Source: Arthrobacter sp. S41 (GTDB lineage Bacteria > Actinomycetota > Actinomycetes > Actinomycetales > Micrococcaceae). From it: a DNA stretch of 64,000 bases. The DNA lies in NCBI RefSeq assembly GCF_004320535.1, contig NZ_SIHY01000001.1:1302001-1366000 (forward strand), written 5' to 3'. Position 1 is the stretch's first letter. Each line of letters begins with the position of its first letter. The notes beneath the pieces were generated by a model that saw only the letters and a program-made list of their open reading frames with translations, was not told where the DNA came from and made no database searches. Made by a program: the position numbers and the translations under genes. Shown here piece after piece: positions 49,781-58,333 of this stretch.

Positions 49781-50980
49781 ATGTCTCGTATTTCACGCCG
49801 CATCGGCGCCATCTCTGAATCCGCGACCCTTGCAGTGGACGCCAAGGCCAAGGCCTTGAAAGCCGCAGGACGCCCAGTCATCGGGTTCGGTGCCGGTGAG
49901 CCTGACTTCCCAACGCCTGACTACATTGTTGACGCTGCGCTCAAGGCTGCAGTTGATCCAAAGAACCACCGCTACTCCCCCGCAGCCGGTCTGCCAGAAT
50001 TGCGTGAAGCAATTGCCGCAAAGACACTGCGCGATTCCGGCTACGAGATCTCTGCATCCCAGGTACTGGTCACCAACGGTGGTAAGCAGGCCGTATACAA
50101 CACCTTCGCCACCTTGTTGGATCCAGGAGACGAAGTGATCGTCCCTGCTCCGTTCTGGACCACCTACCCTGAAGCAATCCAGCTGGCCGGTGGCAAGGCA
50201 GTATCGATCTTTGCCGGTCCTGAACAGGGCTACAAGGTCACCATCGAGCAGCTCGAATCGGTATTGACCGAACGCACCAAGGTATTGCTGTTCGTTTCTC
50301 CTTCAAACCCAACCGGCGCCGTGTACTCACCTGAGCAGGTTCGCGAGATCGGCCAGTGGGCTGCGTCCAAGGGCTTGTGGGTTGTCACCGACGAAATCTA
50401 TGAACACCTGACCTATGGCGATGCAAGCTTCAGCTCCATTGCTACTTTGGCTCCAGAGCTTGAAGACCGCGTGGTCATCCTCAACGGTGTTGCTAAGACC
50501 TACGCTATGACCGGTTGGCGTGTGGGATGGATGGCCGGTCCAGCCGATGTCATCAAGGCTGCTACCAACTTGCAGTCGCACGCTACCTCCAACGTGGCCA
50601 ACGTATCCCAGCGCGCAGCACTAGCTGCTGTTGCCGGACCACTAGATGCAGTGAACGAAATGAAGACTGCCTTTAACCGTCGCCGCTTGGCGATCGTTGA
50701 AGGGCTGAACGCTATTGACGGACTGCACTGCCCAACTCCTGAGGGTGCGTTCTACGCTTACTCGGATGTTCGTGGCCTGCTCGGTCGCGAAATCCGTGGC
50801 GTTGTTAACAACACCAGCGCCGAGCTGGCTGCCTTCATTCTGGAACAGGCTGAAGTTGCCGTTGTTCCGGGTGAAGCTTTTGGTCCTTCCGGCTACATCC
50901 GCATGTCCTACGCACTGGGTGACGCGGATCTTGCCGAGGGTGTTGCGCGTCTGGCCAATCTTTTGGGTGACGCGAAGTAA
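49781..50980 (+). CDS. Class I pyridoxal-phosphate aminotransferase (aspartate aminotransferase type)
   Basis: A 399-residue cytosolic enzyme. The ATG at 49781 is used, with AGGAC about ten bases upstream; an earlier ATG at 49658 would add an unconserved tail. [14 protein letters not shown] at the N-terminus, the [10 protein letters not shown] motif, and the PLP-binding [15 protein letters not shown] with its Lys near residue 235 fit aspartate or aromatic aminotransferases of subgroup I-gamma. Substrate preference cannot be settled. It ends before a bidirectional terminator. Confidence 0.93.
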   Translation: MSRISRRIGAISESATLAVDAKAKALKAAGRPVIGFGAGEPDFPTPDYIVDAALKAAVDPKNHRYSPAAGLPELREAIAAKTLRDSGYEISASQVLVTNGGKQAVYNTFATLLDPGDEVIVPAPFWTTYPEAIQLAGGKAVSIFAGPEQGYKVTIEQLESVLTERTKVLLFVSPSNPTGAVYSPEQVREIGQWAASKGLWVVTDEIYEHLTYGDASFSSIATLAPELEDRVVILNGVAKTYAMTGWRVGWMAGPADVIKAATNLQSHATSNVANVSQRAALAAVAGPLDAVNEMKTAFNRRRLAIVEGLNAIDGLHCPTPEGAFYAYSDVRGLLGREIRGVVNNTSAELAAFILEQAEVAVVPGEAFGPSGYIRMSYALGDADLAEGVARLANLLGDAK

Positions 50981-50998
50981 CTGATCGAGTCACTACAC

Positions 50999-51037
50999 AA
51001 GGGCGGGGTACCAAGCATTGCTTGGTACCCCGCCCTT
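50999..51037. terminator. Bidirectional terminator
   Basis: An 18-bp perfect stem (50999-51016 with 51020-51037) with a three-base loop and A/T ends on both sides. It lies between the converging aminotransferase and response-regulator genes. Confidence 0.85.
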
Positions 51038-51060
51038 GGTGCATCTGCTGAAGCTAGGTA

Positions 51061-51729
51061 TTAGAGGATCTTGCGGTCCACTGCCCAACGGGTCAGTTCA
51101 TGCCTATTGGAAAGCTGTAGTTTGCGCAAAACGTTAGAGACGTGTGATTCTACGGTCTTGACCGAGATAAACAGTTCTTTTGCAACTTCCTTGTAGCTGT
51201 AGCCACGAGCAATCAGGCGCATCACCTGTAGTTCTCTGTCTGAGAGCAGATCTAGCTCTTCATCAATCTCGGATACCGCCGTACTACTGCCAAAAGCGTC
51301 AAGGACAAAGCCAGCCAAACGTGGCGAAAAGACGGCATCTCCAGCAGCTACACGCCGCACGGCATCAGAGATGTCAGCCCCCGAGATGCTCTTGGTGACA
51401 TAGCCTCGGGCGCCAGCACGAATCACGGTCACCACATCTTGAGCGGCATCAGAAACACTCAGCGCCAAGAATTTGGTGGTGCCCAGTAGGTCGGCGCAAT
51501 TTTTCAGAACCTCGGCTCCCCCACCAGCGCGCCCACCGGGAAGGTGCACGTCCAGTAAAACCACGTCTGGCTGTTTCTCGGTGATCACGGCAATGGCTTC
51601 TTCAACGGTTCCAGCTTCACCAACGATCTGCATATCACTGGCAAGATCTGCTTTGAGTCCAGAACGGAAAATTGCATGATCGTCCACCAGGACTACGCGA
51701 TAGCTCTGAGTACTGTTCTCGATGCTCAT
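51061..51729 (-). CDS. LuxR/NarL-type response regulator
   Basis: 222 residues. The receiver domain has the acidic pair Asp16-Asp17 and phospho-acceptor Asp60 (VVLLDVHLPGG). A LuxR-type helix-turn-helix follows near residues 155-215 (LSDRELQVMRLIARGYSYKEVAKELFISVKTVESHVSNVL). The start overlaps the kinase stop by four bases (ATGA), marking a cognate pair. The likely targets are the divergent PspC/LiaF-like genes, between which two inverted repeats lie. Confidence 0.93.
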   Translation of the reverse strand: MSIENSTQSYRVVLVDDHAIFRSGLKADLASDMQIVGEAGTVEEAIAVITEKQPDVVLLDVHLPGGRAGGGAEVLKNCADLLGTTKFLALSVSDAAQDVVTVIRAGARGYVTKSISGADISDAVRRVAAGDAVFSPRLAGFVLDAFGSSTAVSEIDEELDLLSDRELQVMRLIARGYSYKEVAKELFISVKTVESHVSNVLRKLQLSNRHELTRWAVDRKIL

Positions 51730-52991
51730 GATGTTTGTTCTTCCTGCGTTGTGCTTCGTGGCATGCTCAGCTGCACTTCGGTCCCAGTTTCACTGCTTCG
51801 TATCTGCGCTGTTCCACCCGCGCGCTGCATGCGGCCAATAATTGATTCGCGGACGCCGTGACGGTCCTCGGGAACATCTTCCACGTTGAAGCCTTCCCCA
51901 CGGTCACGGATAAAGACTTCCACGGATTCTTCAGAACACTCCAGATACACCGAGATCTTTCCCTCGGCATGTTTGGCAGCATTCATCATCGCTTCCCTGG
52001 CGGCCGCCACTAATGCTTGCTGACCGTCAAAGCCTTGAGCATTGCCCACAGCAATGACTTCAACGTCGCGCAGCAGTAACTGCTCAATGTCATTGGCTTC
52101 ATGTTGGACTTCAACTACTACATCTTCATCGTTTAGGTCTTGGTTGCCATAGAGCCACTGACGTAATTCACGTTCTTGGATCCTTGCCAAGGTCCTGACT
52201 GCGGCCGGGTCATCACTGCGTTTTTGGATCACGGCCAAAGTTTGCAACACCGAGTCGTGCAAGTGGGCAGCAAATTCTGCACGTTGCGCGGCTGCTTGAC
52301 GTGAACTGCGCTCCGCGAGGAAGTCGCGCCAGAGCCGAGTACCCCAAGGCAAGAGAACGATAACTGCCCCGGCAATAATGGCCAATGCGGCCCACATGCC
52401 TCCGAGCAAATCTGAGATTCCCACCGAGCCACTGAGGATGGTCAGCAGTCCACCGATCACCAGGATCAGCCCTAGACCCATGCGAATCAGAACCGGGCGG
52501 GAGTTTTTCTTGGCCGCTTGCGTCGCTTGCTCATCAAGTTGCAACCAAGCCAAAAGAATTCCGGCAAGAATTCCAATGCCCGGCCAGATCAGATCCCAGC
52601 GAATATTCCATCCGGACCATTGAGCCAGCGCGAGCACCGAAAGAACCAGCAGCCCGCTACCGATAAGAATCTCGCGCCACGAAGAGTTTGTCTCCAAGCC
52701 CTCGCGTGAACGGAAAATCCCCTGCTGTACCCGAGTCATCTCCTCGGCCAAGCTGCGCGTGCGGGTACCCCAGGAACGGATTTCATCGGCTTGCGCTTCT
52801 TCAGCGCTGGGCACAAATACCCAGAGCCATGCATAAAGGACTGCGCCGATTCCCCCGAGAGCGGTCAGTGCGATAAAGCCCAAGCGTACATAGTTCAGCG
52901 GAATACCCAAATGCGCTGAGAGCCCACCACTGACGCCAGCGATCATACGCTTCTCGCTGCGCACCAAGAGGCTTCGTTCGGGACTTTCCAT
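51726..52991 (-). CDS. Histidine kinase with N-terminal PspC domain
   Basis: 421 residues. A PspC domain (residues about 9-62) begins RSEKRMIAGVSGGLSAHLGI and ends in a membrane helix. Further membrane helices extend to about residue 220. The HisKA_3 dimerisation box AEFAAHLHDSVLQTLAVI holds the phospho-His (about 243), and the HATPase has NAAKHA, DRGEGF and HGVRESIIGRM. Sensing through a PspC membrane domain fits envelope stress. Such PspC-kinases are known in actinobacteria (for example EsrS-type), but the ligand is unknown. It overlaps its regulator gene. Confidence 0.92.
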   Translation of the reverse strand: MESPERSLLVRSEKRMIAGVSGGLSAHLGIPLNYVRLGFIALTALGGIGAVLYAWLWVFVPSAEEAQADEIRSWGTRTRSLAEEMTRVQQGIFRSREGLETNSSWREILIGSGLLVLSVLALAQWSGWNIRWDLIWPGIGILAGILLAWLQLDEQATQAAKKNSRPVLIRMGLGLILVIGGLLTILSGSVGISDLLGGMWAALAIIAGAVIVLLPWGTRLWRDFLAERSSRQAAAQRAEFAAHLHDSVLQTLAVIQKRSDDPAAVRTLARIQERELRQWLYGNQDLNDEDVVVEVQHEANDIEQLLLRDVEVIAVGNAQGFDGQQALVAAAREAMMNAAKHAEGKISVYLECSEESVEVFIRDRGEGFNVEDVPEDRHGVRESIIGRMQRAGGTAQIRSSETGTEVQLSMPRSTTQEEQTS

Positions 52992-53044
52992 AGTTCTAAG
53001 TCAAGCACGTTATGCCCGACTTTTGGTGTTTGATCAGCACATCT

Positions 53045-53060
53045 AGGGTGACCCCTAGGG
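53045..53060. promoter_or_regulatory. Inverted repeat CTAGGG-TGAC-CCCTAG (operator candidate 1)
   Basis: A perfect 6-4-6 inverted repeat in the gap between the PspC-kinase and the PspC/LiaF-like gene. Its core AGGG-N4-CCCT recurs 23 bp downstream at 53070-53081, about two helical turns away. It may be the binding site of the LuxR-type regulator. The repeat is seen; the binding is inference. Confidence 0.5.
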
Positions 53061-53069
53061 CAAATTCAG

Positions 53070-53081
53070 GGTATCCCCTCA
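53070..53081. promoter_or_regulatory. Inverted repeat AGGG-TATC-CCCT (operator candidate 2)
   Basis: A second copy of the AGGG-N4-CCCT core, centred 23 bp from the first and 36 bases before the ATG at 53118. See the site at 53045. Confidence 0.45.
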
Positions 53082-53117
53082 TAGCGGTGAGCGGTGATCA
53101 CACGAGAACATAGAAGC

Positions 53118-54443
53118 ATGAACAATTCGGAGTCCGGGCGTCGAGGCTTTTTTATCCAGCTGGGCAAGTCACCCTTTATCCGCAAGGAATCACGGTGGCT
53201 TGGTGGCGTCGCTACGGGAATAGCAGATTACTTCAAGATCGACGTGATCTTGGCGCGTGGCATCGTTGTTGTGCTCAGCTTCCTCGGTGGCCTGGGGTTG
53301 ATCCTTTACGGTTTGGCCTGGGCGTTGCTGCCAGATGAGCAGGGACGAATCCATCTAGAGCAAGCGATGAAGAAGGACTGGACCAGCGGGATGACTGGGG
53401 CAACGATTGTTGTTTTCTTAGGCATCTTTCCCGCTCAGTGGATCTTGGATTCCGTGACACCGGTCGTGTGGCCTATAGCCATAGCGGCGGCGGTCTTGTT
53501 CATTATTTTCAGTCGAAAGAACACGAAGTTCGATAAGCCTCGGCCTTATAAGCCACGGGCGGCGAAGAACTCCACGGATAAAACAGCACACACAACCGCC
53601 ATGGAGAAAACGTGGCGTGATGACACCCAGAGTTTCAGCAGCAGTGCCGCCGCAGCTCCGGGTGGATCCACTACTGAGAATTTTGATCAGGAGGAAGTCA
53701 TGGCACCGAGACCGTCTGAGCCTTCAGGGGACAGCTATAGCTACGACTATTCGTACAGTCCCGAGTCGGCTTACACCCACCCCTATACACACCAGAGCGC
53801 AAAGCAAAAAGCGATGCGTAAGACACGTCTGGCTGAGCCAATTCCCGGTTGGCTCTCCACCACAGTCATCGGGCTAGTTGTCCTGGTGATGGCCGCAGTG
53901 CTGTGTGCGGACTACCTAAACTTCGTACAACTTCCAGGAGCTGGCTGGGGTGTGGCACTGGCAGTGGGTTTGTTGATCACCGGCCTCGCCATTGTTCTGG
54001 CCGCAGTAGCTGGACGCACCACCGGCGGGCTGCACGGTATCGCCGTTCCGTTGCTGGTGCTCACCATAGTCTTTTCGGGATCAGCGTTTGGAACCTCGGA
54101 CCGAGAAGTTGTTCGGTCAGAAGAATCAAGCAATGAATACAGTGCCGTGTTCAGTAAGTCGGATGTGGATCTGACCCACCTGAATTCCATCACTTCTCCG
54201 ACGACAGTGAAGATCGATTCAGTCTTCTCCCGACTCGATTTGAAACTTCCCTCTGATGTGCCAGTGCAGATCACCAGCGACGGGGTCTTTAATTCCCAGA
54301 TGGATGGGGAACTGCCTCAGGATAATCGCGACTTCCCAGCGGATGCACCTTTACTAACCGTTGAGCTTGATGGCCTATTCTCGGCCTATGACACGCAAGT
54401 GGTCACCTCAACTTCATCCACCAACACGAACCCAGACTTCTAA
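53118..54443 (+). CDS. PspC-domain membrane protein with LiaF-like C-terminus
   Basis: 441 residues from ATG 53118; a GTG at 53094 with GGTGAG upstream is an alternative start. The PspC domain is at about residues 22-75 (IRKESRWLGGVATGIADYFKID). A second membrane pair follows near 90-125, then a Ser/Tyr/Pro-rich linker and three more helices near 240-320. The extracytoplasmic-type C-terminal domain (about 335-440) has repeated VFS-x-D motifs (KIDSVFSRLDLKLP, VELDGLFSAYDTQVV), like the LiaF/toastrack fold. In LiaF-LiaSR systems such a protein restrains the kinase. Divergent placement supports that idea here; it is inference. Confidence 0.85.
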   Translation: MNNSESGRRGFFIQLGKSPFIRKESRWLGGVATGIADYFKIDVILARGIVVVLSFLGGLGLILYGLAWALLPDEQGRIHLEQAMKKDWTSGMTGATIVVFLGIFPAQWILDSVTPVVWPIAIAAAVLFIIFSRKNTKFDKPRPYKPRAAKNSTDKTAHTTAMEKTWRDDTQSFSSSAAAAPGGSTTENFDQEEVMAPRPSEPSGDSYSYDYSYSPESAYTHPYTHQSAKQKAMRKTRLAEPIPGWLSTTVIGLVVLVMAAVLCADYLNFVQLPGAGWGVALAVGLLITGLAIVLAAVAGRTTGGLHGIAVPLLVLTIVFSGSAFGTSDREVVRSEESSNEYSAVFSKSDVDLTHLNSITSPTTVKIDSVFSRLDLKLPSDVPVQITSDGVFNSQMDGELPQDNRDFPADAPLLTVELDGLFSAYDTQVVTSTSSTNTNPDF

Positions 54444-54456
54444 GGAGTGAACAACC

Positions 54457-54705
54457 ATGAGCACTGATTCTCATCTAGCCAAAAAGTTCCCCACTGGAAC
54501 TCTGGTCTTCGGGCTGATCTTGATTGTCGTGGCCATCGCAACGCTCAGTCGCACAATGTTGAACTGGAGTTTGGACATGCCACTGTTCTTCATTATCGTG
54601 GTGGCCTTCGCCGGACTTGCGATGATCGTTTCAGGACTTTCCTCCGCTGGGAAACGACGACAACGCGAAACCGAGATCCCAGCACCAACTGACCCAAACC
54701 TGTAA
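54457..54705 (+). CDS. Small two-helix membrane protein
   Basis: 82 residues with two hydrophobic segments (about 13-29 and 43-62) and a charged cytosolic tail (GKRRQRETE). It lies 13 bases after the PspC/LiaF-like gene; AAGGAGTGAACAACC precedes its ATG, so it is translated as part of that operon. No family was recognised. It may be an accessory subunit of the envelope-stress module. Confidence 0.75.
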   Translation: MSTDSHLAKKFPTGTLVFGLILIVVAIATLSRTMLNWSLDMPLFFIIVVAFAGLAMIVSGLSSAGKRRQRETEIPAPTDPNL

Positions 54706-54745
54706 CTCTTCAACCTCACGAACCTCAACTCTAAGGAGCTCGACC

Positions 54746-54988
54746 ATGGACAAGTTCTTCAATTCCCTTCGCGCAATGCCACTACGCCGCGGACCATCGC
54801 GTATGGCCGGCGGTATCGCCGGTGGCATTGCTGACAAGTTTGGCTGGGACGTCACCCTGGTGCGAATCGGCCTGTTGCTCTCATTCTTGTTGCCCTTCAT
54901 TGGCATCGCCGCATACATCGTTGCGTGGATCTTGATTCCTGCACAGGACGACAGCATCATTTTGCAGAATTGGTTACGCAAGTTCTAA
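54746..54988 (+). CDS. Short stand-alone PspC-domain protein
   Basis: 80 residues that are little more than a PspC domain: PLRRGPSRMAGGIAGGIADKFGWDVTLVRIGLLLSF followed by a second hydrophobic stretch ending IVAWILIPAQ. AAGGAGCTCGACC precedes the ATG. It is the third gene of the plus-strand operon and the third PspC domain within 3 kb, counting the kinase. Membrane interaction with the kinase's PspC domain is plausible but not shown. Confidence 0.88.
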   Translation: MDKFFNSLRAMPLRRGPSRMAGGIAGGIADKFGWDVTLVRIGLLLSFLLPFIGIAAYIVAWILIPAQDDSIILQNWLRKF

Positions 54989-55245
54989 GCAGCCAAGATT
55001 TCCGCAATGTTTCGCGGATTTCACTTGCATAGCTTCAAAATAAGGACGAGACGCGGTCATTTCGGTGACTTGCAACTCGCCCTTGTGGCTTTAAGCACGT
55101 AGACTGTCATGCAGAATTGATGCTCAAAGACGCGCGGCAATTATTTGACATCCCAATGGAAATCTTTGTTGCTCTAGCAACGTTTCAACGAAACTGCGCC
55201 CAGCTTGTTGCACGAGGCTTTCCAATCTTTACGAAGCGAGGCCCA

Positions 55246-56274
55246 ATGCGCGTTGGAATCATGACTTCAGGCGGAGACTGCCCAGGTCTTAACGCTGTGA
55301 TCCGCGGTGCCGTACTCAACGGCATCAAGAGCTACGACTACGAATTCGTAGGTTTCCGGGACGGCTGGCGCGGAGTTAAGGAAGGCGACTTCTTCGAACT
55401 TCCACGCACCGCCGTTCGAGGCATCGCCAAGCAGGGTGGCACCATCTTGGGCACCTCACGCACCAACGCTTTTGAAGGTGAGCTAGGCGGAGCTGAAAAC
55501 ATCTCTCGCGTACTCAAAGAAAACAACATTGATGCTTTGATCGCCATTGGCGGCGAAGGTACCTTGGCTGGCGCTCAGCGCCTCTGCGCTGAAGGTCTGC
55601 CAATTGTTGGTGTTCCCAAGACCATCGATAATGACTTGGACGCCACCGACTACACCTTCGGTTTTGATACCGCTAACCAGATCGCCGTAGAAGCTATCGA
55701 CCGTTTGCGTACTACCGGGGACTCCCACCACCGTTGCATGGTGGCCGAAGTAATGGGCCGCCACGTTGGCTGGATTGCCATGCACGCCGGTATGGCTTCA
55801 GGTGCTCACGCCATCTTGATTCCCGAGGTTGCTACCCCGATGGAACAGATCTGCGAGTGGGTTGCAGAAGCTCACGAACGTGGACGTGCACCGTTGGTAG
55901 TTGTCGCGGAAGGCTTTGTTCCTGAGGGAATGGAAGAGGCCTTCTCGGTGCGTGGTGTGGATACCTTCGGCCGTGCACGCCTCGGCGGCATCGGCGAGAT
56001 GCTTGCCCCGGTCATTGAAGAACGCACCGGAATTGAAACCCGCGCTACCGTCTTGGGTCATATCCAACGTGGTGGCGTTCCTACCGCTTTTGACCGCGTA
56101 CTGGCTACCCGTTTGGGCATGGCTGCAGTTGACTCCGTCAACGAGACCGCATGGGGCACCATGGTGGCTCTGCACGGCACCAAGGTGCTGCGTGTGCCAC
56201 TGCGTGCTGCGCTCAATAACCTTAAGCGTGTGCCAATGGATCGCTACGAAGAAGCAGCAGTACTCTTCGGATAA
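55246..56274 (+). CDS. pfkA: 6-phosphofructokinase (group III, probably ATP-dependent)
   Basis: A 342-residue glycolytic enzyme. The ATG at 55246 (after GAGGCCC) places MTSGGDCPGLNAVIRG at the N-terminus; an upstream frame extension to 55117 is not conserved. The phosphoryl-donor motif reads GGEGTLAG: Gly at the position equivalent to E. coli Gly104 favours ATP, where pyrophosphate enzymes have Asp. VPKTIDNDLDATD carries the catalytic Asp and the group III Lys. The MGRHVGWIA and GHIQRGG motifs are also present. Confidence 0.95.
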   Translation: MRVGIMTSGGDCPGLNAVIRGAVLNGIKSYDYEFVGFRDGWRGVKEGDFFELPRTAVRGIAKQGGTILGTSRTNAFEGELGGAENISRVLKENNIDALIAIGGEGTLAGAQRLCAEGLPIVGVPKTIDNDLDATDYTFGFDTANQIAVEAIDRLRTTGDSHHRCMVAEVMGRHVGWIAMHAGMASGAHAILIPEVATPMEQICEWVAEAHERGRAPLVVVAEGFVPEGMEEAFSVRGVDTFGRARLGGIGEMLAPVIEERTGIETRATVLGHIQRGGVPTAFDRVLATRLGMAAVDSVNETAWGTMVALHGTKVLRVPLRAALNNLKRVPMDRYEEAAVLFG

Positions 56275-56290
56275 TCTTTAGCACTAGAAC

Positions 56291-56333
56291 ATAGGTGAGG
56301 CCGAGAATGCATTGCATTCTCGGCCTCACCTAT
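56291..56333. terminator. Bidirectional terminator between pfkA and ygfZ
   Basis: A perfect 20-bp inverted repeat with a three-base loop (56291-56310 with 56314-56333), between converging genes. Confidence 0.88.
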
Positions 56334-56356
56334 ATTCGGATGTTGCGTTGGCAGTA

Positions 56357-57439
56357 CTAGCCCTGTGGAGGGGTGCGCAGGAAGCCGGTAAAGCGTCCAG
56401 CGACCTGTCCAGCATCAGGAGTCACGATGACGTCCTGGGTTGCTGGGTAGTTGGTTTCACCGTCAACAACAGTCAGTACGGAATCCGGATCCACATTTCG
56501 CTTGATCACGGCCAAGGCAATGGGACCGGCTTCATAGTGCAGGGTGGCTGAGGTGATGTGACCAACGGTCCGCTCCCCCAGCTTGACCTCAGCACCGGTG
56601 GACGGGAGCGTGTGCAGCGAACCATCAAGGTCCAAGAAGACAACACGACGTGGTGGATGCCCAATGTTGTGTACTCGGGCCACGGTTTCCTGACCCTTGT
56701 AACAACCCTTTTCTAGGTGCACAGCAGTGCGCAACCAGTCCAGTTCATGCGGGATGATCTTCTCGTCAATCTCTGCACCAAAGCGTGGTTCCCAGGCGGC
56801 AATGCGCAAGGATTCAACAGCCATCATGCCAGCTAGTTCTTCCTCGGCTACGGCCTGTTCAAGCTGATCAAGAGCAACCACATGCAACAACCACGGACGG
56901 TCCTTGCCCGGGTGGTCTTCGCGTGAATACGCCCAACCGCCATTAACTACACCAGGCCAAGGATCTACCCAAACGAGGGATGACGCAGTAGGGATCTGAC
57001 GAGTTGCAGCCAGCACTCCGTGCGTTGCCGAAAGGTTGTTAACCTCTACTCGCAGCATGAAGCGCATCGAATTCAAGAACTGTTCCAGGGCTGCTCCAGC
57101 ACCAGGTTCAACGATGAGCACTAGACGGTCCTGGTCAGCCAGCACCTTCATCTCATGTTCAACACGGCCCTGAATTGAAAGCAACAAAGTCTGGGTGCTC
57201 TGCGTTGGCTTGAGCGTGGTGATCCGCTGAGTGCTGAGCGTATCAAGCCAGCTCGCGCGGTCCTCGCCACGAATTTCGAGAACATCAAAGTGGCTCAGGT
57301 CTGCAATGGCCTGACCTTCAGCCAGCTTGCGGGCTTCACGAGTAGGCGCGCCATAGTGCGCAGCAACGCCGGCATCGACACCGCCGGCTTCAATGGCGCC
57401 AGCACGTGAGAGCAAGACCGAGCGGTAAGTTTCGCTCAT
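56357..57439 (-). CDS. ygfZ: YgfZ/GcvT-type folate-binding protein
   Basis: A 360-residue folate-dependent protein that supports iron-sulfur cluster assembly or repair. The diagnostic K-G-C-Y-x-G-Q-E motif (KGCYKGQETVARVHNIGHPPRR) is near residue 245, and the N-terminal DLSHFDVLEIRGEDRASWLDTLSTQ resembles GcvT. It lies two bases downstream of the nitrobindin-like gene and is probably co-transcribed with it, linking iron-sulfur and haem chemistry. Confidence 0.92.
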   Translation of the reverse strand: MSETYRSVLLSRAGAIEAGGVDAGVAAHYGAPTREARKLAEGQAIADLSHFDVLEIRGEDRASWLDTLSTQRITTLKPTQSTQTLLLSIQGRVEHEMKVLADQDRLVLIVEPGAGAALEQFLNSMRFMLRVEVNNLSATHGVLAATRQIPTASSLVWVDPWPGVVNGGWAYSREDHPGKDRPWLLHVVALDQLEQAVAEEELAGMMAVESLRIAAWEPRFGAEIDEKIIPHELDWLRTAVHLEKGCYKGQETVARVHNIGHPPRRVVFLDLDGSLHTLPSTGAEVKLGERTVGHITSATLHYEAGPIALAVIKRNVDPDSVLTVVDGETNYPATQDVIVTPDAGQVAGRFTGFLRTPPQG

Positions 57440-57441
57440 AT

Positions 57442-58056
57442 CTACTTCACCGAGTTTTCAGTATTCACGCGCTTGAGCGCGGCCGAAGCGTGAGCTTTCA
57501 GATCAAGATTGCCTTGGGATACATCCCAGCGCCAGAACAGTTCACCGTTAACCAACCCGTAGATGCGGGTTGAGGAAGCATATTCTTTGGCGTTCTTACT
57601 GCGTAGCAGTCCTTCGGTGGCCAGCTGAATGCGTGGGCCATCAATGAGTCCGTAGTACAGCTCAGAAAGCCCACCTGGGTGCACGATGTGCGCCTGAATC
57701 TTGAAGCCCTCATCGGTGTGCAACTTCTGAACGTCGTCAGCTGAACGCAACACTGGGAAGATATCCCCCGGAGTCATGCCAGGGCCTGCATCAGCTTCTT
57801 GCTGCTTGCGATCCAAGGACCAGAAGCCGTTTTCTACGGCAAGGATTCGTAGCTTAGTTCCGTCGGCTTCGGTGAGCCATGCTTCGCTACGGTATTCAAG
57901 GTAGGGGGCACCAACATCACGGAAGGTGACTTGTTGCCAAAAGTATTCGTCCTCGGCTTCGCCGTCGCCTAGTCGGCCCGCACCTTCCCAGGTGCCAATG
58001 AGCCAAGCGAAAGGTACTAGTTCCGGGGTGAGGTCCGTTGGGAGATCAAATGCCAT
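57442..58056 (-). CDS. Nitrobindin-like (DUF1794/FABP-like) haem-binding protein
   Basis: A 204-residue beta-barrel protein. The N-terminal LPFAWLIGTWEGAGRLGDGEAEDEYFWQQV-type segment carries the GxWxGxG signature of nitrobindins. The YLEYRSEAWL and GFWSLDR segments follow the family pattern. Nitrobindins bind haem b and react with nitric oxide or peroxynitrite; the proximal His was not identified with certainty. In mycobacteria a homologue lies near glnR-mshD, as here. Confidence 0.85.
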   Translation of the reverse strand: MAFDLPTDLTPELVPFAWLIGTWEGAGRLGDGEAEDEYFWQQVTFRDVGAPYLEYRSEAWLTEADGTKLRILAVENGFWSLDRKQQEADAGPGMTPGDIFPVLRSADDVQKLHTDEGFKIQAHIVHPGGLSELYYGLIDGPRIQLATEGLLRSKNAKEYASSTRIYGLVNGELFWRWDVSQGNLDLKAHASAALKRVNTENSVK

Positions 58057-58091
58057 GGACTACTCGCTTCCTCTAATTCATTGGTGAAATG

Positions 58092-58127
58092 AAAAACAGC
58101 GCACACGTTATTGTGTGCGCTGCTTTT
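58092..58127 (-). terminator. Terminator after the 39-residue membrane peptide gene
   Basis: A 10-bp stem (58097-58106 with 58113-58122) flanked by A and T runs. The minus-strand RNA ends in five U. It is placed just beyond the small gene's stop. Confidence 0.8.
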
Positions 58128-58136
58128 GCTTTTGAC

Positions 58137-58256
58137 CTACTTCTGACCCTGGAAGAGACGCTTTACTACCAAGCCTGCAAAGCCCGCCATACCAAGACCG
58201 GCGATCACAACGAGTGCCTGGAAGAAAATTTCGAGTGCAAGATAATTTTCATTCAT
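58137..58256 (-). CDS. 39-residue single-pass membrane peptide
   Basis: An ATG at 58256 opens a 39-residue frame: a short polar start (MNENYLALE), one transmembrane helix with a Gly zipper (about residues 10-31, GLGMAGFAG), and a basic tail KRLFQGQK. The stop is followed within 10 bases by a good terminator, which supports it as a real transcription unit. The ribosome-binding site is weak (GAAG). It fits the pattern of small regulatory or complex-stabilising membrane peptides. No family was recognised. Confidence 0.6.
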   Translation of the reverse strand: MNENYLALEIFFQALVVIAGLGMAGFAGLVVKRLFQGQK

Positions 58257-58333
58257 GGCTTCATCTTAGCGCGATACCGAGGAGAACTTCGACACGCGTG
58301 ACGTAGCCCGCACTCAGTTGTTTCATTTCGTTT

